Below, piece after piece: positions 45,725-56,094 of a stretch of DNA of 64,000 bases. Position numbers and translations under genes: made by a program. This stretch comes from Zantedeschia hybrid cultivar (lineage: Eukaryota > Streptophyta > Magnoliopsida > Alismatales > Araceae). A model generated the notes under the pieces. That model was not told the DNA's origin. It did no database searches and saw only the letters and a list, made by a program, of their open reading frames with translations. The stretch covers positions 60,987,501 to 61,051,500 of the forward strand of contig JARZZO010000016.1 of assembly GCA_030544215.1 (NCBI GenBank). Direction: 5' to 3'. The first letter of the stretch is position 1, and each line of letters begins with the position of its first letter.

Positions 45725-46133
45725 GGGACTCACTTATGTTTTTCATAGGTAAGGATCGTTTGATTTCGTTCATATTTTGCATTGTTGTAAATATTTAGTA
45801 CATTAACATAATATTTTTCATGTTTAATCTGTATGAAAATTGTCATTTTGTATGTGTTATGTGTACTTCTTTGTCTTAACCCATTTTTATCACACCCAAC
45901 ACATAGCTAATTAATTGTTTACATTTTTTCTGAATTTTTTCTGAATTTTTCTGATTTTTTCTGATTTTTTTTCTTTTTTTTCTGATTTTTTTGGGCCCTT
46001 TTAAGCCCGTACCGGCCGGTACCGGTACCTGTACCGGCCGGTACCGGTACCTGTACCGGCCGGTACCGGTACCTGTACCGGTACGTACCGGTACCGGCCG
46101 TCACCGGTACCGGTACCGGTACTGCCATCCATG

Positions 46134-46141
46134 TATGTAGT
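46134..46141. repeat. 8-bp target-site duplication, right copy (hAT-1)
   Basis: TATGTAGT, identical to 41071-41078. Confidence 0.95.
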
Positions 46142-46662
46142 ACATGTGTGATGAAATAACTCAATCGTTGTCATCAAAGTCATCAGAAGAAACAAAAAAC
46201 CCATCATCCTCTTCAGTAAAGTCTAACTCAATCTGGGTAGGAGGTGGGACATGTGGCTATCTCTAAATATATCTAACCATCTAACAAATGATGGTGTATA
46301 GATAGCAGTAGATAAAACATGAAACTTTGAAAAGAATGCTCATGCAGCATCCATAATCTTCGCCCTTGATCCTCTTGTCAACGTAGATGACGATGGACGA
46401 GTCGATGATGTAGGTGGCCTAGCTGTCGATTGTTTTGGTCCCATGCTAGATGATGCCTTCTCCTGCCTCAGAAACCTCTGGAACTGTACACAAACATCAC
46501 GAGGGACTGAAGGACATGTGATGCTGTCTCTGCGTATCTCCGCAAGATGCTCCGAGAAACGATAGATCCCACTGACAAGGTGTCCATAGTAAAGACAATA
46601 GATCTGTCGATTTCCTAGGACTGTGTACCCGTGGTCCCATACCTAGTGACGTTGTTCACGTG
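46142..46662 (-). pseudogene. BED zinc-finger head of a second decayed hAT transposase
   Basis: The minus strand from 46662 reads MPREQRH, a stop, then VWDHGYTVLGNRQIYCLYYG, SGIYRFSEHLAE and TCPSVPRDV. This aligns with the BED region of hAT-2 (GGGIYRLKNHLAG) although the second Cys is Tyr. Further down, ATAIYTPSFVRWLD-like sequence resembles the start of DUF659. The rest is lost where hAT-1 inserted. It is separate from the decayed transposase at 53332-56880, whose own BED finger lies at 56880. Confidence 0.6.
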
Positions 46663-47922
46663 GCATCTGCAAAAGAATTGATATAACAACATGATCTTCA
46701 TTTGAACTATTGAACCATATTAATTTAACACAAAGATGTTAAAACTTTAAGACTACAATAAAAGTAAAGAATCAATTACCAATGATGGCCTCAATATCGA
46801 TATTGTGTAGGCATGCCATAACTATAAGTCTCTGTCGGAGCATCTCCTAGTAACTGAACTGGATAGTTGGACAGCACGTAGTCTTTATATTGGTTTCAAG
46901 TCATATAGGAGCTATATCTCTCCTGATAATCTGCTGAGTATTGCTGATATGCCACATCATCCGGTGTGTACGTTATTGGCCGTGGTACTGTAGGAACATA
47001 AGGTATGCCTTCACCATAACTGTAACTACCATATGGATATGCATCTAAAATAAAGTATCTATACAGAACCAATGTCGACTGCTAGTATCCTGAGACCGAA
47101 TGATCACCACTATAAGACGTACTCTTATATCCTGTCTATGGCTGCCGATAAGAGTTTGATACATCAGAACTATATTGTTCCACACCTGAGCTTCTCTCAT
47201 CCTGTATGCTCAATCCATCAAACTATCTCATCATGTTGTGCAACTCGTACTCATACATAATGGTGACAGGCTCAGGATCATAATAACGCTCATCATTTGA
47301 GGATGAGCCAGTGCACATCTGATCTGGCATGTCTACCTAATGCCTCCTCCGGTGATATGGACCTTTATCAAACCCCGATGTAGTGCCTCCATACGGTCAC
47401 CTGCCTGACGAGTTCCATAATCATTATCTTGAGTAACGTGCGTGAAGTCCTACTCCGCAATAAAAATAATCCTACTTCCCCTACCTCCCACTAGTATGGC
47501 TAGCACCATCACCACCCCCACTAGCATGCCTGGCACCAGGACCACGACCACCACCAACGGCACCCTCACCACCACCACCCCCCTCGTCACCATCATTTGT
47601 GTCATCTCTAGCTGATGAATTAGATTCACTTTCTGAGACTCTAGTATCAAAAGGAGATGGTATCTCATATTGATCATTAGGATCTAGTGTATCTAAATTC
47701 TGCAAGGTAAAGTGAATTATCTGGGACTGCATCATTTTTCTTCTTGCCCTTTTTGGATCCTGCTAACATCTTTGACATCTAGAACTTCATGCTACTCCAT
47801 CCCTTCTTCCCCTTTGAACTTACTTCTTTGCCACCTACTTGCTTCTGGACTACACCAGCTAAGAGGTATGTTGGAAGGCGTACACTGGAAAGGTGTTGCT
47901 GCGCACCTCCACTATATGCAGG
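46663..47922 (-). pseudogene. C-terminal tail and 3' region of the decayed hAT3 transposase
   Basis: The minus strand reads NLDTLDPNDQYEIPSPFD and a Gly-rich GGGGGEGAVGGGRG stretch (47735-47481), followed by Tyr/Gln-rich broken sequence down to about 47000. This resembles the low-complexity tail of hAT-1 and hAT-2. It is the continuation of 53332-53960 interrupted by hAT-2. Below 47000 I see no coding signal until the BED relic. Confidence 0.5.
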
Positions 47923-47930
47923 CTGAGATC
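47923..47930. repeat. 8-bp target-site duplication, left copy (hAT-2)
   Basis: CTGAGATC, identical to 53324-53331. Confidence 0.95.
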
Positions 47931-48258
47931 CAAGGAATTCCGGCTCGGGTCGGGACCGGGAATCGGGACCCGGCGATCCCGACCCGACCCGATCTGGATC
48001 GGGACTCAGTCCGGCCGGTCCGACTCGATCGGATTTTTTAAAAAAAAAAAAAAATCAGAAAAAATAGAAAAAATTAGAAAAAAATAAGGAAAAAATCAGA
48101 AAAGATTACATACATATTATTCAATTGATATACAATAAGAATGAATGCAATTCATGTACATCCATAAAAAATAAACATTAAAGACAACTAACTAACTAAT
48201 AATTTTTGTTGTGCATTAATTAAAAAAGATATTGTTGTTGAAAAATACCTTAGAAAGA

Positions 48259-51200
48259 TCACATTTGTGATCCTTCATCATCCGGTTCATAAGTTTGAGC
48301 AGGCGGGCCATAATCTGCCGGTGCATATCCATAGCCAAACAAGGAACTAGCGAGATCTTCGAATCCTCTTTAAATACCTCTAGGTGTGTAAGCTTGTTGG
48401 CTTAAGCTTTCTCCTGATTGTATTGGAGGGACAAAAATGCCGTACTGTATAGGTGGAGGTCCAGAGTACCCTTCAGTAGTGTTGCTGATGTCTGAATATG
48501 GCAGTGTAGGGAGATGAAAAATGGGCGGATAAGAAGGTGCATCTTCCCATGGTGGCCAATCACATCCTGCCTGTCGCTGTTGGCCTTCAAATCCCCTTTG
48601 TTGTCCTTGTCTCTGACCTTGAGTTCCTTCAGAATGACTCGGAGGTGCGGAGTAATCATCGTATCCTGTGTAACTGCTCCCAAGTGCAGAACCTCCTGAT
48701 AGTCCAGCAGCAGCAGCGCCATCACTATCTCCATCATCATCATCATCATCATCAGTGGAGTCATCATTCCGCACTTGGCTTGTTTTCCTCGATCGCCTTC
48801 TTCTACGTCTGTAGGTTTGTCTTTCTGCCTCGTACATGCTGGCCAAGTGAGGTGGTAAAGCTGGGGTGTCCTCAGGTGTCTCTCCAGTCTGCTGAACTGT
48901 CCCTTCTTCTCCTTTTGATGGGTCCACTTGTTGTTTAGACTTTCCTTTTGATTGTTTTCTCTTTTTGCTGCTTGATGACTGCAATGAAGGTCTCGCTGGC
49001 TCTTTCTCCTTTCTTCTTTGTGGATCCACCTGAGTAGCTGATCTCCTGAGTGCTGGCTGAGAGGCAGAACTTCTAGCAGTGTCTTCTAGTGTGGCTGACT
49101 TTTGGCGCCTCTGCAGAACTAGTGCACCTCCTTCTTATGTTGTCTGAAATTCAGGATCTCGAGCAACTACTGCATCTAATTCACCTTCTGCCCAACTCCA
49201 ATCCTGAGGATCAAACTCAGGCTGTGCATCTCTGGCTGCTCTGCTCTCCACCCAAGAATGCAGTGGGTGTTCTTCATCTAACAAATCATCAATATCAATC
49301 TGATGTACAGGCTCATCAACTGGTATGCCAGCAAACTTTATGAATCTCTGTCTTTCAAGCCTCTATCTTTCCTGAATCTGCCTGATTTTTAGACGCATGT
49401 TGTAGTGACAGTACACCAACTTCTCCAGCCTAGAAACCCCCAATATGTTACGAACCTTCGTGTGAATGAGACTGAATGTACTCCAGTTTCTTTCACATTG
49501 ACTGGAAGAAGTAGTTTGACTGAGTACTCGCACTGCAACATACGCCAAAGGATTTGTGGCAGCTTGTCTGTAATTAATCTGGATCCACCATTCAGCTGTT
49601 CAAAAAAAAAAAAGACGACGATATCAATAATCATAAATGCCAATCATTAAATTTAATATTTGACTATTTATTATGTAATTCACCTGGAGTTGTCCTCGTT
49701 ACTGCAGCCCTGACGTCATCATCTCCATAAATGCCAATCTTCAATTTAAATCTCTCCATCTACAAAATAAATATAAATAACATAAGTTAATGATAGACGC
49801 ATGCATTTTCATAAACTCCTACTTTGTACGGTACCTCTGCTAAGGCATCTATCCTTTCATTCGTATTCCTTGATATTCTAGTAATCACATTAGTTGTGCC
49901 TCGAAGGACCTCTCCGTCATTATGCACGCTCTCACTATACTGATACTTTGGGTTGAAAAAATATCATGCATATAAATTGAATTTTAATTAGTTATAAAAT
50001 TAAATGTGAACAAAATTAATAACATAAAATCAACTTAAATAGATGAAGAATTAACCAGCAGCATGAAGATCATGATGAGGAGTCGACTCCCATCTATTAT
50101 CGATGATCCTCCACCATTTGTTATGAGAAGTAGGAAGGCTTTCGCTCAATTGCTCCTTTGCTCTATCTATAGCCTCATACAAATATCCCATGTCATTTTT
50201 GTCATCTCCATCAACTAACCTCAAAACACGTACCAGAGGCTCAACCACTTTTAGATAGCGCGAAACCTTATCCCAAAAACTTCTCTCCCCAACTAGCGAT
50301 TGCACTGCCAATGCAACTTCTCTAGCATCGGCTCTCAGTGTCCCTATATGTGCCAGAAACTCGTCAGAGTGGACTAACTGGGCCAACTGATGCTTGTATT
50401 TACTCAGGCTCTCTAAAGAAATGAAGTTGGATGCAAATCTAGTAGGGCCAGCACGAAGAAGATCCCGTCCACCTGTATGTTCTCTCATCATATGTAAGAT
50501 CATGTTGTGACTATAAATAAATCCCGTGATCATCTGAGCATGTTGTACCACCTCAGCAACAAAAGGATCTCTACCTATGTCCTCTATCATCAAGTCAATA
50601 GAATGTGCTGCACAAGGCACCCAGTACAAATGGTGTCTCTTCTGCATCAACAAATTACCGGCTGCTTTATAGCTTGCTTCGTTGTCAGTGACTATCTGCA
50701 CAACATTTTCTTCACCAATTTCCTCTACTACGTCATCCATTAGCCTGTACAAATAATTAGCATTCTTTATTCTGTTTGAGGCATCCACAGACTTCAAAAA
50801 AATAGTGCCCTCGCTGCAATACACAAGAAAATTAATCATGGATCTTCTTGTGGTCCCTGTCCAACCATCACACATGATGGTACAACCACGCTCCCTCCAC
50901 ACATTTTTGAAGTTGTCGACCCATACCTTTAAGTCATTATACTCTTCTTCAAGCCCAACATCATAAATGTAGCGAGCTGTGGGGGCCTTTACACCAGGTC
51001 CAGCATCTGCAATTGCATCCACCATCGTCTGAAAATATGGACTAGATGCGGCATGTGCTGGCACACCTGCATGTAAAAACCATTTCACAATTCCTTTCAA
51101 GGCATTTTTTGTTGATGCCTTGACTCCTTTTAATGCTTGCTTGATTCCAGGCTGTCTGGCAGACCTTGATCTGTACAAAAATTGGTCCATAGGACTGCGT

Positions 51201-51778
51201 GCCACATCTGATGTCCGTCCACAATTCAATATAGAACTAGCAGTCCTGTGACCAGAAGAACCCCTAGGAACGAATATCCCAGGCTGAGAAGCAGCAGGCA
51301 TTGATCCACCTGATGATCCTATGCCTCTTCGCCGGTCCTCATCTTCTCTATTTGTCCGCAAACTGGCACGAACAGCTCTGGTGTACTCTGCATCAGGGTC
51401 ATCTGGATCCTCCTCATCCTCCTCCTCATCATCATCATCTAAATTGATCAGGCGCTGAACAGGTAGACTGTAATTCCTTCGTCTCTGGCGCTCTGATATC
51501 TCATCTTGCAAATCCATGTGTTGTTGAGATGATAAATCTTTGTGTGCCTTTTTACCCATCATGTAAGCCCTCATCTCCTTCTTCAAGTCCAGCGGGACTG
51601 ACTCACATCTACTAACATCTCCTGATATGCCAGCAAGATGATTTTTTAGGCGATAGATGCCACCACCCATCTCTTTTCCACACCAGTTGCATTTGACCCT
51701 CCTCCTAACACTGTCCACTAGTGTGCAATGCTGCCAACCAGGATCAGCACCATGTTGCTCCACATCATGTTCTGCCAT
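48259..51778 (-). pseudogene. hAT-2 transposase, three in-frame stops and a lost splice acceptor
   Basis: Exons by eye are 51778-50056, 49965-49835, 49759-49684 and 49595-48259; exons 2 and 3 have exactly the same lengths (131 and 76 nt) as in hAT-1. The protein would be about 1088 aa. BED finger: VKCNWCGKEMGGGIYRLKNH. DUF659: MCDGWTGTTRRSM, VQIVTDNEASYKA, VPCAAHSIDLMIED. hAT_C: QCERNWSTFSLIHTKVRN. Stops interrupt exon 4 at 49365-49363 (TAG), 49137-49135 (TAA) and 48372-48370 (TAA in the YTPRGI motif, where hAT-1 has Gln). The intron before exon 2 ends in GCAT instead of GCAG. Beyond the stops the frame stays open to 48259, so the decay is recent. It probably cannot make a complete protein. 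Confidence 0.88.
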
Positions 51779-51809
51779 ATTCCTGCATAACATAAAAACA
51801 CAAAAATGC

Positions 51810-52690
51810 AATCAGGTTCTAACAAGTTCAATTGAGTGCTTGGCAGACTCAATTGAACCTTAATCACACTAATCATACAAAAGCCCCAATTTTTAACACT
51901 TAATTAGGGTTAATTTTAACTAATTAACGCTAATAACAGGCAATTAATACAAAAAAATGCATATTTATGTCCTAACAAGTTCAATTGAGTGGTTGGCACA
52001 ATCAATTGAACCTTAATCACGCTAATCATATAAAAGTCTCAATTTTTAACTCCTAATTAGGGTTAATTTTAACTAATTAACGCTAATAACATGCAATTAA
52101 TATAAAAAAATGCACATTTATGTCCTAACAAGTTCAATTGAGTGGTTGGCACACTCAATTGAACCTTAACCACGCTAATCATATAAAAGCCCCAATTTTT
52201 AACCCCTAATTAGGGTTAATTTTAACTAATTAACGCTAATAACATGCAATTAATGCAAAAAAATGCACATTTATGTCCTAACAAGTTCAATTGAGTGGTT
52301 GGCACACTCAATTGAACCTTAATCACGCTAATCATATAAAAGCCCCAATTTTTAACCCCTAATTAGGGTTAATTTTAACTAATTAACGCTAATAACATGC
52401 AATTAATGCAAAAAAATGCACATTTATGTCCTAACAAGTTCAATTGAGTGGTTGGCACACTCAATTGAACCTTAATCACGCTAATCATATAAAAGCTCCA
52501 ATTTTTAACCCCTAATTAGGGTTAATTTTAACTAATTAACGCTAATAACATGTAATTAATGCAAAAAAATACACATTTATGTCCTAACAAGTTCAATTGA
52601 GTGGTTGGCACACTCAATTGAACCTTAATCACACTAATCATACAAAAGCCCCAATTTTTAACCCCTAATTAGGGCTAATTTTGATAATTT
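51810..52690. repeat. ~153-bp tandem repeat in the hAT-2 5' intron (about 5.7 copies)
   Basis: Units contain AAGTTCAATTGAGTGGTTGG, CACTCAATTGAACCTTAATC, AAAGCCCCAATTTTTAAC and TTAATTTTAACTAATTAACG. AAGTTCAATTGAG recurs near 51824, 51977, 52130, 52284, 52437 and 52590. The array lies between the leader exon (ends 52810) and the coding start at 51778, as in hAT-1. Confidence 0.93.
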
Positions 52691-52829
52691 TGTCTAATCA
52701 ACATGCTAAAAAAAATTTCAACCTAAATATTAAGAGATCTACACAATAAACACAATCATACATCATTTCTAATTTTTTTAGAACTTTAAAAAAATAATTC
52801 GAAATATACCTAAACTCGGATCGGAATGC

Positions 52830-53090
52830 GAACAAAAAATCCGACGTCGAGGGCGGCGGTGACGGCGACCACAGCGGCGGCGGCGGCTCCCGGACGGCCG
52901 GCCGACGATGACGGGATGAAAATCCCCTCCTTTTGCTTGATATCTCAAAAAAAAATAGAAAAGAGAGAGAGAGAGAGAGAGGGCCGGCGGCGGCGGGCCG
53001 GCGGTGGCAGGCCGGCGGCGGACGGCCGGCGGCGAGCGGCAGCGAGTCGGGGAGGGGCTGGGGAGTGGGGAAGGGCCGGGCACCAGCAGC
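52830..53090. repeat. CGG-rich leader region of hAT-2
   Basis: GGCGGCGG and GCCGGCGG motifs with a (GA)n tract at 52963-52981. Open frames across it are compositional. The equivalent position in hAT-1 (41275-41335) holds CCGCCGCC repeats. Confidence 0.85.
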
Positions 53091-53323
53091 AGAAACGCTG
53101 CTGGCGTCTGGTTCCCGATCCCCCCTTAAGGGGGAGATCGGGACCGGCCCGAACCGGACCAAACCCGATCTGGTCCGGTTCGGGCCGATTTCTGCCGTTT
53201 TTTTTTTAAAAAAAAAAATCGGTGGGGGGAACAGTAATTTTCCCCCTAACTCAGCTCGGAACCCGCCGATTCCAACTCGAATCGGCCGGTTCGAGTCGGA
53301 ATCGGCCGATTCCGCAATCCATG

Positions 53324-53331
53324 CTGAGATC
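53324..53331. repeat. 8-bp target-site duplication, right copy (hAT-2)
   Basis: CTGAGATC, identical to 47923-47930. Confidence 0.95.
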
Positions 53332-56094
53332 TGGATGTATGCCGAAGTGCAGGTGCAACTAGAGGATGCTGAGGTGCAGGATCCTGGATTAGCCGCTCTC
53401 ACTCTGCATCATCATCCCAAGCTATTCTGCTCTTGCCCTTGTGACCAACTGATCATCATTATCATCATCAACCTCTAAGTCAACCTCATAATTATGACTT
53501 TGTGCATGCTCCTGATTATGACCTTGTCCAACAATATATTTATCATCATGGTCTCCGTCGTGGCCTACTGTTGCTGATACTTATGCTACCAAGAAGGTGT
53601 TAAGACGAGGGCCCTCATCAGGATTTAATGTCTCATTAAGTTTTGGTTCCCCACGATTTGTTGTTCTGGCAACTCAAATAATCATAGGATCCTCATCATC
53701 TCGAAGGTAACTAAGATCAATGGGATCATAATCATCCTCTCCCTACTTTGCATCATGCTGCAAATGTTTAATCGTCGGCCTCATATTGTAGTAGACATAC
53801 ACAAGTTTGTCTAACCGGATGTATGATAAGCGATTCCTGATTTTTGTATGTATGAGTGCAAAGTTAGACTAATTCCGCTCATATCTACTGGAGAATGAAG
53901 TTTGTGACAAGACCTTGATGGCTATCTCTCTCAACCTTGGTGCAGACTCGCCAAAATTCAACCACCATTTAATTATAAAAATAAATAATAGAAGTCTCTA
54001 TCAAAATATGAAAAATAGAAAGGCAAGTATGTGGAACTCTTCTCTAAATAATTTTTTTTAACACCAGCATCATATCTCTCACGGCCAGCTATAACCGATG
54101 GCTCTGCAAAGGTTCCTATTGCCTTCCAAAAGATTTTCATTTATGTAATTAACAACATTATTAGGACCGTTGCATAGCAGACGCAAAGAAATGAAATAAG
54201 AATAGATTGACCACCCTACTTCATTAATTGCCTCTACTACTGCATTCGGATTATCCACAAGTCGGTTGACTGTCACGGTTGTAATCAAGTCATTATTTAT
54301 ACGCCAACACATAGCATATTGAAATGTCGAATGGAGATAATACACTAATAAAAGTGTGTCATCTATCAAGCATCACTCAAAAAGTAAAAATTATCATTAA
54401 AGGTCATGAAATGTAAATTTTTCACCTCCTTAATTTTTCAACTCTCTACCCATCTGGAAGTTCCACCTCCTTTCTATAATTTTCAAAAAATCTTCTCCAT
54501 ACTTTCTTGAGATTGTAGATATCTTCCTCTGTGTAGCCTCCAGTTTGGCATACACCAATCCTAAGGTTGGTGTCTGAGCTTTATCCACGCAGCGCAAGAC
54601 CTCATATAATGGCTCAATAAGTTGTACAATAAGTTTTATATTTACCCAAAAATCACTATTGTTCACCAAGCCTTTATTCTTCTTTCCCTCATCTATCGTA
54701 AGAAACGTGGAGTACAGTCATTTGTCACTTCTAAATATTTGTTTCAGGCCTACTTCATGTTTCAGCATACTCTGCAAGGTAATGAAGTTTGTGGCAAATC
54801 TTGTAATGGCAGGCCTTAACGACTCACCATGTATATGATCCCTCATCAGTCTCAATACATAATAATAGTTGTAGATATATCGTGTAATCTTCTGTACCTT
54901 AGCAATATTCTTCTTGATAGCATATAGCTGTCTAATTTCTTTCAGCATCAAATCTACACAATGGACTGCACATAGGGTCCAGAATAAATGAGGTATGTGG
55001 AGCATTAGCTCCTCTCCTGTCTTCTTGTACGCGGAATCATTATATGTCATCACTTAAACAATGTACTTCTCGCTAGTTTACTCCAGAACACTGTTCATGA
55101 GCTGCAGAATATATTCATGGTTGTGTATCTGATTTGATGCATCCACATACTTATAATAGAATACTTGTCTGTCGTAGTACACAAGAAAATTAATGAGACT
55201 GCTCTTGGTGGTCTCTGACCAGCCATCACACATCAGAGTAATCCCATGCTTCTCCCTTTTTTTTTTTGAATGAATCAATGTATTGCTTGATCTCCTTGAC
55301 CTCATTATTAAGATATTTTCCTGTCAGTTCTTTTAAAGTGAGGGGGTTTAACATGTAACCCTTGAGCTTGAGCTTGTGCTTCATGGATCCTACTGGAATG
55401 GTAAAGGCTGTTTGTTGCATTGAAGGAGATGTATGCATGATGTTAAAATTTTGTAACGGCCCTTCCCAATATATTCTTTGGACCACTCTTCTTATAGCTA
55501 CATCAACCTTTGTTTGTTTTCCATGCTCCTTAGGAAAATATAAGGGTCAACCTCCTCAACAGGAGTGCTTGACTTGTGCTTCTAAGGCCAACCTGTAGGT
55601 ACTGGTCCACTTGTAAAATAGGAAGATATACTCCTCCTAGGTTGAGCCTGCTCCTAGAGGAGCTCCCACCAGCACCTAATGATCCACCAACACCTTATTC
55701 TGTCCCTTGAAAGTGAATCTCCTAAGCTCTCATAAATTCTCTCTCCCGATACTCATGACTACTGAGCTCCAACACTCGTCAAGTATGTGGAGAAGGAGGC
55801 TCACAGCTATGTACCTCCTGAACATCATCATCGTCATCAGACTCAGTCCAACCTCCTTCATCATCATCTCCCCCACCGGCAACTCCGTAGATCATGCGTT
55901 TTTCCCTCTCTTTGTCTGCAGTCTTCTTTAAACGCACTTCCTTCTGACTTTTCAAGTGTTAAGCCATCTTGGTCCTTACCTCCTTGAGAACATTTTACAC
56001 TCAATGACTTCATTATATCCAATTGTTTTTTCTCTTGTAAAGTGCTTCTTCAAACGAGAAACACCACCGCCCTGTCATATAAACTGACCATAGT
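53332..56094 (-). pseudogene. hAT3: decayed hAT transposase, main body
   Basis: Broken minus-strand frames follow the hAT order. The BED remainder (GGGVSRLKKHF near 56060) is followed at 55305-55078 by LMCDGWSETTKSSLINFLVY and KYVDASNQIHNHEYI; at 55053-54718 by TYNDSAYKKTGEELM, LCAVHCVDLMLKEI and ITRFATNFITLQSML; at 54669-54430 by KLIVQLIEPLYEVLRCVD; and near 53960-53760 by the hAT_C remnant (LIHTKIRNRL, LDKLVYVYYNMR). An acidic tail follows to 53332. The gene is much older than hAT-1 and hAT-2. It was later split by hAT-2 (in its tail) and by the 56095-56812 element (in its BED finger). Confidence 0.8.
56087..56094. repeat. 8-bp target-site duplication, left copy (hAT-N4)
   Basis: ACCATAGT, identical to 56813-56820. 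Confidence 0.95.

Larger units (their letters stand above)
41079..46133 (+). mobile_element. hAT-1: complete, probably autonomous hAT transposon
   Basis: This 5055-bp element has matching termini. The left is CATGGATGGCAGTTTCGG; the right in reverse complement is CATGGATGGCAGTACCGG. It is flanked by perfect 8-bp TATGTAGT duplications, the hallmark of the hAT superfamily. Inside are a GC-rich CCG-repeat leader, a 5'-UTR intron carrying ~152-bp tandem repeats, a four-exon transposase gene (42262-45724) with no visible stop or frameshift, and a T-rich 3' subterminal region with repeated TTTTTTCTGA and GTACCGG motifs. It is inserted in an older decayed hAT element. Confidence 0.93.
47931..53323 (-). 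mobile_element. hAT-2: full-length but defective hAT transposon
   Basis: This 5393-bp element has left end CAAGGAATTCCGGCTCGG and right end, in reverse complement, CATGGATTGCGGAATCGG, between perfect CTGAGATC duplications. The layout matches hAT-1 read backwards: GC-rich right terminus (53110-53323), a CGG-rich leader (52830-53080), a 5'-UTR intron with ~153-bp repeats, a four-exon transposase, and a 3' subterminal A-rich region with repeated TCAGAAAAAA. It is inserted in the tail of the decayed hAT3 transposase. Confidence 0.92.

Noticed and set aside
46005..46125. Open frames through GTACCGG/ATCGG-rich stretches (also at 2435-2783, 36692-37024, 47712-48087, 56589-56850)
   Set aside because: They are compositional artefacts of palindromic transposon ends; frames are open on both strands and no domain is present.
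52778..53478. Pro/Arg/Gly-rich open frames over the CGG-rich leader of hAT-2
   Set aside because: Frames overlap on both strands, are explained by CGG and GA repeats, and run across the transposon boundary at 53323.
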